Assembly: GCA_001986395.2 (NCBI GenBank)
Contig: MQVO02000040.1
Location: forward strand, 62,001-126,000
DNA: 64,000 bases
Source: Irpex lacteus
Lineage: Eukaryota; Basidiomycota; Agaricomycetes; Polyporales; Irpicaceae
Direction of reading: 5' to 3'
The first letter of the stretch is position 1, and the number at the start of each line of letters is the position of its first letter. This document shows, piece by piece, positions 55,446 through 64,000 of this stretch. Position numbers and translations under genes: made by a program. The notes under the pieces were generated by a model. That model saw only the letters and a list, made by a program, of their open reading frames with translations, was not told the DNA's origin and searched no databases.

Positions 55446-57940
55446 ATGTCTGGCAACTCGACAGATGAAGGGCGCAATCTAAGGCAGTCGAGCATCCGTG
55501 ATATCCTCGCAGGTAAACACGGATTCTCATTTAAGTATCCTCTGGGATAGATTACTAACAATAACAACCTCCTCGCAGCGATGGTGGACTTGCACCGCGC
55601 ACACGACAGTGGGGATGCCGCGCGCGCAGAGGCCATCCTCAATAACCCAGAGTATGGTGGGCTTATTGCCCAGCTTCTAGGATCTGGTGCTGTTGAAGTC
55701 GTCGATGATGACGAGAACGACCCAGACTACCGCCCAGGACAGGAGGGAGAGGAGCTGCTTGGAGAGGCACAAGATGAGGAGGACGAAGAAGAAATTCTTG
55801 ACACTGAGGAGATAGATGTGGATGATGACGACGAAGACGATGGAGATGTGTTTGGTTTCGGCTGGAATCGCCCTCAGTCTCACCAACCCCAGAAGTACAC
55901 TCACGAGAAAGTCACCGAGCCACAGGCACAGGGCCTTTCCCTTCTGTACAGTGGAGAGTTTGGGCGAATCGGGCATCAAACAAGGACACGTAACAAGGAC
56001 AACAATGTAGCGAAAATGTTCATTACGCGAGGTGCTAAGCTACGCCCTTCCCCTCGAGAAGATCTGACTTCCGTATGTCCATTCCCAGGAAATGTATTCG
56101 TGTTGCTCATGTTCTGTCTAGGACATTATACCCAACTCTCCTGGTACGGCTGTCGTCACTTATCAAGCGAATGCCTATGTCGGGCAATACTCGTCTGACT
56201 CTTCGTTCTACTACACTTGTGTTCGAGGTATGTCGATACTCCCCCACATTGTAGAGGCGAAAGATCAACGGAATTGTTGCGATTAGACTTCCGCCTACAT
56301 GTGTATGACGCCAATGCCCCAATCACACCCAGAGAGCCGTCACCCACTCGCCAGCGTAACCGATACCAAGACGACAGCCATGTATCAACCATGAAGGTCC
56401 TGAAGACAATTCGTGGTCAACCAGGAGGATGGACGATCACCGACTCACATTTGAGTCCAGACAATTCAAAGTGAGATCACTGCATGCAAGTCTTGTACCG
56501 GACTGCTGGCTGACTGTATGCGCTCTAGGTTGATATACGCCTCAGTCGTAAGCATTGTCTACCTTCGGCTAATCGTGCAATGTCCCTGACATCGAACAAA
56601 AGTCGAATCTTGTGTATATGGCTAGCACTATCGACGCGACGGTCGAGCAGCACGCTATCAACTTTGCAGACCCATTATCAAGAGGGCGATACTCCTATGG
56701 GGATCCTTACGGCGTATGGAGTTGCAAGTTCTCGGCGGATGGTAACGAGATCATCGCTGGAGGGACTGAGATGGTCTTCGGTACGTAGCTTTCTTTCCTT
56801 CCATACTGAGATCGCGCTTATACAGGTCTATGCAGTCTACGACTTGTTGGCCGATAGACGAACGGTGAAGATCAGGGCGCACGGGGACGATATAAACAGC
56901 TGCTGTTGGGCGGATACGGCATCTGGGAATGTCCTAGTCAGTGCCTCTGATGATACCTTCCTGAAAGTCTGGTACGTCTCCTATTAACACTCGTCTCACC
57001 CTATACCTACCATTGAACTTGCCTCGTCAACAGGGATCGTAGATCACTGGGCTCTTCACCCAAACCATCCGGAGTTCTCATGGGCCACACAGAAGGTATC
57101 ACCTACTGCTCCGCCAAAGGCGACGGACGATACATCATCTCCAACGGCAAAGACCAAATCCTCCGACTCTGGGACCTCCGCAAAATGCGCAACAACCTCG
57201 AGTTCGAGCAGTGGCAGCACAAAGACTTTGGGATCCCGAACTGGGACTACCGACGTGGGACTTATCCAAGACCGAGGCATAAGGCTCATCCGATGGATTG
57301 CAGTGTTATGCAGTATACGGGACATGATGTTTTGAGGACGCTTATTCGGTGTCATTTTAGTCCGGCGGAGACGACGGGGCAGCAGTATATATACTCGGGG
57401 AGTGCGGATGGCAAGATTCATGTGCGTGGTTCTTCCTGCTTTGTCCTTGGTTGTGCGATGAGTTGACCTACTTGGAATCACCTGCAGATCTGGTCGTTAG
57501 ATGGTCAAGTCGTTCAAGTGCTCGATCGGAGTGAAACTCTGCCTATGACGTACCATCCATCCGAGCCACAGCCGCCACGAACCTCTTCAGTTCCTCGCAG
57601 GATATGCGTGAGAGATGTTAGTTGGCACTCTCAGGTACGCATCATCACAGTCACTTTACCTCCATGTACGGCTAACTAATACGATCATATTGTGTAGCAA
57701 CCTATCTTGATGAGTGCAGGCTGGCTAGGCGCAAGCTGGGGCGAAGCCGAATCGAGCGTCATCGCCCGACACGAATGGAAGGGTCTTTCGAAGATGAACT
57801 ATAACCTCCCTGATTACGTCGAGCGGGAGCGATTACAGACTGCTGAACGACAGCGGATGCCACAGATTGTGTCGAGTGGAAATAGGGTGATGCTCATGCC
57901 TGGATCGTATGCCTCTGGGTTGTTGGATGAAGACTTCTGA
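55446..57940 (+). CDS. DCAF11/WDR23-like WD40 protein (LEC14B type)
   Basis: Such proteins are substrate receptors of CUL4-DDB1 ubiquitin ligases. The start is ATG 55446 (MSGNSTDEGRNLRQSSIRDI). An acidic N terminus follows (DDDENDPDYRPG, DVDDDDEDDGD), then GLSLLYSGEFGRIG. The WD40 part includes DFRLHVYDAN, VSTMKVLKTIRGQPGGWTIT, a split blade around DPLSRGRYSYGDPYGVWSC with KFSADGNEIIAGGTEMVF, VYDLLADRRTVKIRAHGDDI, NVLVSASDDTFLKVW, HTEGITYCSAKGDGRYIISN and KDQILRLWDLRKM. A near-terminal blade is YIYSGSADGKIH, and the C terminus has MSAGWLGASWG and LMPGSYASGLLDEDF. Introns are short and regular. Confidence 0.88.
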
Positions 57941-58493
57941 GGTGATGGCGCGATGTTGTCACTGGCTCGAGCTGATTCGGTAGGATGTATTTTCGGGATA
58001 GGTGCACCCATTGTATGTACAGATACGCTTAGATTGTATAGTAGTTGTAGGAGAAGTGTATGAATAGTTGATTGGTGGTGCCTAACCGTGCTAGATTTCT
58101 GTGGCCAGTTGCTGACTCATACTGAATGACTATATCGCGAACGAGGAATTTCAAGTTCGTGGCGTTGATGCAGTTCATCTCTTCATCCAAACTACCTACG
58201 TGAACTCGACCTGCTTATCTTGCTGTACATTGTACGGGTGCGAGACTCGAGTGCATTTATTCGCACAGCGTCAAGGCCGTATCGCTATGATGACACGCCT
58301 ATTCAGCTTTCCCGTACACGCAATATTTCTCGAAGCTTTCGAGTCACACTCTAGAGGCCCGTCGTGAACCCGCATGCTAAATTAAATCTCACGAAGCCTA
58401 TCGGTCGCACTGTGAAGTGTATATAGCTTATCGTACCTGCCTTGTGAAATTGGTACGTGCCCCTTCGCCTCGACTTACCACTGACCATTCAAG
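57941..58493. promoter_or_regulatory. Intergenic with TATA promoter of the agmatinase-like gene
   Basis: A TATATAG lies at 58420-58426, about 70 bases before the ATG at 58494, followed by a pyrimidine-rich leader. The rest is the 3' flank of the DCAF11-like gene. Confidence 0.55.
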
Positions 58494-60126
58494 ATGCACC
58501 GCTCAGCGACCTTACTCTCCCTCATCACCCTCTCACTGGCATTTGTCGCTTGCCAAGGACACACTCACGCGCAAACACCTCTGACAGAAGACCCAGGACA
58601 GTCTAACGAGTGGCTTCAAAAGTACGGCCTCCAAATCGACCAATCCTACTCAGGACCTCTGTCATTCTCTCATCTCCCATATTCGCGATGCCTGGAAGAT
58701 TCCTCTGCACAATTCGACATCGCGCTCCTGGGCATGCCATTTGACACTGGGGTGAGCTATCGTCCAGGAGCACGGTTCGGTCCATACGGGATTCGCTCGG
58801 GAAGTCGTAGGCAGAAGGAATCGAGAGGGTGGACGTTGTCTTGGAGGACTAATCCTTACGCTCAAGGGTCGAAGATTATTGACTGCGGAGATGTGAGTGC
58901 AATACCTGAATTTATATGAAACACGAGACTGACTGAGAATGTCCACTCATGTAGGTCCCTGTAAACCCGAATGACAATGCTTTGGCCATTGACCAGATCG
59001 AGGTCGCATACTCTACCCTGTTAAATCGCCCTATCGCTAGTCATGACGACTCAGTCGCTGCGACACGAGCTCTTGCTAAGGATGGACTCGAGCATCCGCG
59101 AATCGTCAGGTACGCCAATGCAGCCTTACCAAAGTCATTATTGATTTATCTCACACACTTGCACGTAAATCGTAGTCTGGGAGGCGATCACACCATCGTT
59201 CTTCCTATTCTCCGTTCACTAAACAAAATCTATGGCCCTGTTTCGGTGATCCATTTCGACGCTCACTTGGACACCTGGCCTGGATACCCAGGCGGCGTAA
59301 CCGAGCAATCTAAAATCACGCACGGCACGTTCTTCAACGTAGCCCACGAGGAGAAGTTGATGCGCAACTCGAGTGTTCACGCTGGTATTCGGTGTAAGCT
59401 CGCGGTACGTCTTTCAAGCCATAGTCATTTTACTGGATACGAATACAGATTGTCGAGCTGAGTGCCCGGATTTGCGTCTTTAGGGTCTAGTCGACCTCGA
59501 GCACGACCAAAGTGTGGGCTTCGAAGTAATCTCAACAGATGACATTGACGACTATGGAATCAACGAAATCATCAAACGTATTCGCGACCGCGTTGGCGAC
59601 AGCCCCGTATACCTCAGCTTCGACATCGATGTTATCGGTACGTATTTTGCTCGTCAAAGCTGTGAATGTGCAGTTTACTGACCTAGTTATTACGCGTAGA
59701 CCCTGGTCTCGCGCCTGCTAGTATGTTATGAATCGTTGTTACTGGCTCTAATATTAATTTGGTTACGACTGTAGCTGGAACGCCTGAGGCTGGAGGCTGG
59801 ACCACTCGTGAAGTGAAGCGTATAATCCGTGGCCTTGTGGGCCTCAACTTTGTGTAAGTAATTCACCAGTCGTCGGAGCCCCTACTAAATCTCTCTGCAG
59901 CGGCGTCGACCTCGTCGAAGTTGCGCCTGCCTATGACACCAATGGTACGTACCTAAGCAGTTCTATCGATTATACCCCACATGTGGACTTATCTCCTTTC
60001 CGTGCAGCGGAGGTTACAGGAACAGTAGCAGCAGACTTGGTGCACGACTTCCTTTCCATGCTCCTAACTAAGGAGCTCCCTCAACCTCGCAAACTGAAAT
60101 CCGCACCCGCCAAGCATGAGCTCTGA
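58494..60126 (+). CDS. Secreted agmatinase-like ureohydrolase
   Basis: It belongs to the arginase/agmatinase family, binuclear-manganese hydrolases that release urea from guanidino compounds. The metal motifs are all seen: GGDHT, HFDAHLDTW, SFDIDVIDPGLAPATGTPE, with GVSYRPGARFGPYGIR and EVAPAYDTN. The N terminus MHRSATLLSLITLSLAFVAC is a likely signal peptide, so the enzyme should enter the secretory path; most agmatinases are cytosolic or mitochondrial. Seven or more introns split it, one inside the IDVI-DP motif. It ends KSAPAKHEL at 60126. That final HEL is close to a KDEL-type signal (HEL for DEL), so retention in the ER is possible but unproved. Substrate cannot be told from motifs alone. 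Confidence 0.88.
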
Positions 60127-60485
60127 GCCTAATCACGCACTCTGAACCCAATCCGAAGGTGCTTGAAGAGCGATGCCATAGCAGCTTCGACTATCGTAAC
60201 TCTTCATCTCATTTCGAAGTGGGTATCGACGATGGGGCTCTACAGCAGTGAAAACCCGACTGTACTAGTATACACACGTCCAAACCGAAAAGAGCGTGAC
60301 GTAGCGTCCTAGAGACGTCAAAACTTGGAGAATCGTGAATGGGCCAGTCATGTACTGGTACTGCATCAAACAAGCGAAGTACTTAAGAAATAAGAAACTG
60401 AAGTCCATGATTACAAAATGATAAAGATACTGAACGACCCATTTGTGTCCGTATACCACGCCACATGCCCACACAACGCTGAGCA
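60127..60485. other. Convergent intergenic, agmatinase-like and PalI-like genes
   Basis: The 3' flanks of two converging genes. No gene recognised. Confidence 0.5.
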
Positions 60486-62479
60486 CTAGTGCTTAGCACC
60501 CCACTGCCCCGGCGGCTGCGCCGTCGCATCGTCATAGACAGGAGGGCTGTCCTCATACGCCGGCTGCTCGAACTGCTGTCCCTGCTGATGCGAAGGCGCA
60601 GGCATACTAGGCCCAGGCGACGACGGATGGCCAGCCGCCGCGGGCAAATCCAACGGAGGCTTATGCATACTCTGCGCTCTCACAGGAGTAGTAGCACTAT
60701 AGTCTGAACCCGTCGGTGGGGTTCTTGGTGAGGGCATAGGCGAGTACGGTGACGTGAGGTAACTCGAGGCCATCGAGTTGTGCGCTTCGTTGTGTGTCGC
60801 AGGCGGGTACAGGGTGCTGGAGGCGTCCTGTGTGGCGGTGTTGGCGTAGTATTGGGATTGTTGGTGTTGAGGTTGGAAGGGTGTATGCGGCTGGGATGGT
60901 GCTTGTTGTGTCTGCGGTTGGGGGTAACTGTCACCACCGAGTGTGTAGCTCCGCTCGGGTGCAGCGTACTGCGATGCATTCTGTCCGTATGGTGTCGACG
61001 CGGCTGCATACGGCGTCGAGGCCGCGACAGGTGCCATATACGCGGTATTGTTGTACACATCGCTATTGAACGACGTCGGTGCCGGATCAGGGTATTGTGA
61101 GTAATTGGAGGGGTATTGTTGGTGAGAGGCTGCGGAGTGATCTACGTGAGATTAGCATTATCATGAGTGGGCGGTCATGGACAATCGTTGAGCAGGTTAT
61201 ACGTACATGTGGTTCCGCGCTCCGGATGACCGTATTGCTGTGAATTGGCTCCATATGCTGCTGCGCCGGCGGCGAGGTACGCAGCATTAGATTGGCCTGT
61301 AGGCACAGGAGGAACGGGAGCAGGAGTAGGTGCATTGGTGTACGTGTTTGACGATTGGGTGTACCGACTGTACTGCGTAGATTGACTTCCTTGTCTACGC
61401 GGCTGAGGGGGATATTGAGACGTCTGCGTCGGTCTGGCATTGTAGTAGTCGTCCACGGCACGGGTGCCTGGCGGAGCTTGTGCGTACCCACCAGCAGCAT
61501 AGTTATTGGGAGGCGAAGTGTTTTGTCTCGTATACGCCGCCGTACCAGCACCGATGCCAGCCGCGCCACCTGGGGGACTCGCCTGAGGGGGTCTGTAGGG
61601 CACGATATGGTCTCCCTCTTCCATCCACTCTTCCCCACCATCGATCTTCGACGTAAGAGGTTGTGTCTCAGCGAATGCAGGTAAGCCAGTCTCGAATCCC
61701 TGCTGTTTGGCTTTACGGTCTGCCTCAGCCCTAATGGCGTCCATGCGCATTTGCTCAGCGTAGCCGGCGTCCACTTGAGAAGCTTCCCTCCTGGTGTCTC
61801 TTGACCGGCGTGAGATACAGCATCGTCCGAACCCGTAGAAGCATCCAGCAAAGAACAAGAGCAGCCACGCTGCGAGCGTGAGCCATATGCCGATGCCGAG
61901 TTGCGCTGAACCCCCCTTTACGGCGTTGATGCGGGACTTTGCGATGAAGAAGAAGGCGATGTCAAAGATGAAGGCAATGAGCGCGACGGCTGCGGCACCA
62001 CCTGAAAACAAAGTGCTACAGCATGTCATCGAGAATTCCCGAACGTGGGCCAGCAGTCCAAAGACGGCGGAGATGCAGGCAAGGACGAGGGCGACGATGT
62101 GTAAAACAAACGCATAGGTGATCCACTTGACAATGACACTCGGGATCTGTATTTTACTGTTGTTTCCGACGAGTTTGTTGATGTCTAACGTGTTGTCAAC
62201 ATTGCTGCGTTAACGCCACAGCTCTGAGGGGTATCGACGAATAAACGCACCAAGGTCATACCCAATGCTCGGGTGGGAGCAAGTAGAGTTCCCCTGTATA
62301 TCCGTACAAAATCCCAGTGTCCCAAAGGTGATCGAGCCATTGACACCTGTATCGGCCAGCGATGCTTTGAGAAAGAAAACAGACTTGAAGTATGGTACGG
62401 AGAAAACGACGACGGCGAGGAGAGCAGCGGCTACCAGGGTTACCAAGAACCCTGGAGTTGCTGGTCGTATGATGCCCAT
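60486..62479 (-). CDS. PalI/Rim9-like (SUR7 family) four-TM protein
   Basis: This family senses or relays ambient pH in the Pal/Rim pathway at the plasma membrane. The start is ATG 62479 (MGIIRPATPGFLVTLVAAAL). Four membrane helices follow: LVTLVAAALLAVVVFSV, VIVKWITYAFVLHIVALVLA, a segment around AAVALIAFIFDIAFFFI, and GIWLTLAAWLLLFFAGCFYG. The external loop after helix 1 has the family pattern GSITFGTLGFC followed by CSHPSIGYDL. A long cytosolic tail (over 300 residues) is rich in Pro, Gln, Ser, Tyr and Ala and probably disordered, ending GQWGAKH at 60486. At least three introns are present. Confidence 0.82.
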
Positions 62480-63033
62480 AGCTTCTTGAACGACGTCGGT
62501 CGCTGTGCACAAGTCAATAAAAAGAAAGAGGAGTGCGCAGACGAGAATAAAGACGAGGACGAGGGCAGAAGATGAGAGTGTGAACGAAGATGAGCGGGCG
62601 TGCTACCATCCAGACTTGATATGATTGCAGCAGTCCCGCAAAGCGCTGCAAGGCACCTCCAGATGGCAGTGGTCGTCACGCTGACCCGCCGTGTCACAAT
62701 GTCACAGCCGCACTGCCCCTTATGGTAAAGCCGACGGCCTTTACTCACCGCCACAGACAAGCACTGGCAGTGCGGGAACGTTAACTTAAACTGTGTTGCA
62801 CAATCGCGAATGAAACTGGGTGTGTTTACCGTATATATAATTCATTGTCAGGTCAGGAGCTATGTAGGTGCAACTGAGGGCCCTCGAGTAAGTCCTTGTG
62901 TCACGCGAGGGCATGACGGCCAACTCGAACTTGGAGGTGAACCATGTTGTAGTAGAAACACTCACCGTTAGAGGTGCGGTTGCCTGCAGCATTATTAACC
63001 GAGAGAATCTGTTGAGCTCTGCGTGCACCAGGT
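62480..63033. other. Intergenic upstream of the PalI-like gene
   Basis: The promoter of the PalI-like gene and the 3' flank of the GNAT gene lie here. Frames that run through are not supported. Confidence 0.45.
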
Positions 63034-63834
63034 TTATTGCAAAGGGAAACGCCACCACAACACGTCGAATCCCTCAATCATCTTCCCGCAAGGGATCACC
63101 TTTCTATGCTCAACCGTCTTCTCAAAGACAAACCCGTTCTTCTCAAATACACGCCTGCTTCCTTGGTTGCCCGAGAACACCTCCCCTCTAATTTGCCGGA
63201 CTTGCATACGAGGAACCATCCACGAGGTAATAAGCGTGTATAGGGCGGCTGACATGATGCCTTTGCCATGGTGAGACGCAACGAGGTAATCTAGGATGTA
63301 TGCATATCAGACAGGAATTCACAAGCAAACGTGAAGGTGAAGAGTGCAAATACCGCCAATACACCATACGATATCCTTGTCACCAGGAGGCAACTGGTCA
63401 TTCGCGAACGTGAGGCGAGACTTCTCTTCTTGATCGACGACATCTGGGTAACCACATCTGTCACATCCAATGTCGCCCAAGAAGATATCCGTCCCGTCCT
63501 CTTGTACCTCCCTGAGTGTCCTCACAGGACACCCAGCCACTACTTTCAAGCTCTGCGAACCTTCGTCGGCAGCTTGTCGCAGTTCTTGCAGCAACTCGTC
63601 GGAGGGTGCTTTGACATGATCAATCCACCACACGGCGTGTTCCTCCTTGTATGGGAACGGAGGACCCTCGAGGGTGCTGTATACGCGGGGATCGTTGAGT
63701 GCAGCGATGATGGCGGGTACGTCTTCAGCTCGCGGTGGTGTGATAATGATGTTGTCGTGCGGACTAGGCAGACGCAGATACGGCTCGCCTGTACGTTCGT
63801 TCACCTGTAATGGATGAAGTTGAAGATGCGCCAT
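63034..63834 (-). CDS. GNAT-family N-acetyltransferase
   Basis: It resembles fungal RimJ/RimL-like acetyltransferases that use acetyl-CoA. It starts at ATG 63834 (MAHLQLHPLQVNERTGEPYL). Residues 25-60 have the usual first strand and helix (IIITPPRAEDVPAIIAALND, RVYSTLEGPPFPY). The acetyl-CoA-binding motif is ASHHGKGIMSAALYTLI (Q/RxxGxG/A type), just after an intron near 63290-63350. The C-terminal motif is GNQGSRRVFEKNGFVFEKT, and the end is VLWWRFPLQ at 63034. The N terminus recurs as a truncated fragment at 38884-39045. The natural substrate cannot be inferred. Confidence 0.87.
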
Positions 63835-64000
63835 AGAGAACCTCTAAGCTGCCGCTCCAGATTGTCGTAGTTCTAATTCATCTCTTAGTGCGACGAAATC
63901 CGAGACATTGCTCGAGCGTGAGTCAAGTATTCGAGACTCTGACTCACGAGAGTGAAGCTGGACGAGTTCTGAGTCCTATGGCAGAGTCACTACGTCAACG
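63835..64000. other. Right end of the window
   Basis: Upstream sequence of the GNAT gene, with a short cctctaagctgccgctccag leader. Nothing else is recognised. Confidence 0.4.

Noticed and set aside
1..64000. Search by eye for tRNA, rRNA, CRISPR arrays and DNA-transposon terminal inverted repeats
   Set aside because: None was seen. A tool such as tRNAscan-SE would be needed to exclude a tRNA with certainty.

Overview
The window reads as nuclear DNA of a filamentous basidiomycete, most likely an Agaricomycete. Genes are cut by many short introns (about 50-60 bases, GTRNGT donors). The repertoire also fits: a secreted mannanase with an N-terminal CBM1, a PalI/Rim9 membrane protein, an amplified F-box family, and split housekeeping genes (ATP18, UTP14, eEF2, a USP46/Ubp9-type deubiquitinase, WDR48). 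No rRNA, tRNA or CRISPR was recognised. All calls come from reading the sequence and from remembered family motifs; no database search was run.

Layout. 1-6.2 kb is a gene graveyard: a roughly 560-base tandem duplication, a truncated copy of a zinc-binding family, and two truncated F-box copies separated by a repeat-bearing spacer. 6.2-10.8 kb holds ATP18 (+) and UTP14 (-). 11.1-13.5 kb holds three tandem zinc-binding paralogues (-), two of them with a SUMO-interacting-motif-like N terminus. 13.56-17.17 kb is a young gag-only LTR retrotransposon with three LTRs, a TTAA LTR-LTR junction and a 5-bp target-site duplication. 17.9-20.1 kb is a cyclopropane-fatty-acid-synthase-like methyltransferase (-). 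20.1-22.9 kb has no convincing gene. 22.9-31.7 kb is a head-to-head pair: a USP46/Ubp9/CreB-like deubiquitinase (-) and a WDR48/UAF1/Bun107-like WD40 activator (+) with 300 bases between start codons.

32-49.3 kb is dominated by four complete members of an F-box family, all on the minus strand and sharing the same 3' exon layout. Among them sit an eEF2-like gene (35.5-38.4 kb) whose G1, G2 and G3 GTPase motifs are altered while the rest stays eEF2-like, a stray GNAT fragment, and a possible 59-residue gene. 50.4-52.3 kb is a CBM1-GH5_7 mannanase. 53-57.9 kb is a second head-to-head pair of WD40 genes (TBL1-like and DCAF11/WDR23-like). 58.5-60.1 kb is a secreted agmatinase-like ureohydrolase, 60.5-62.5 kb a PalI/Rim9-like protein, and 63.0-63.8 kb a GNAT acetyltransferase whose N terminus matches the stray fragment at 38.9 kb.

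Ubiquitin and SUMO themes recur: F-box adaptors, a deubiquitinase with its cofactor, a DCAF11-like CUL4 adaptor, and SIM-like zinc proteins. Most of these are probably independent genes. The deubiquitinase-WDR48 pair is the clearest case where neighbours should form one complex.
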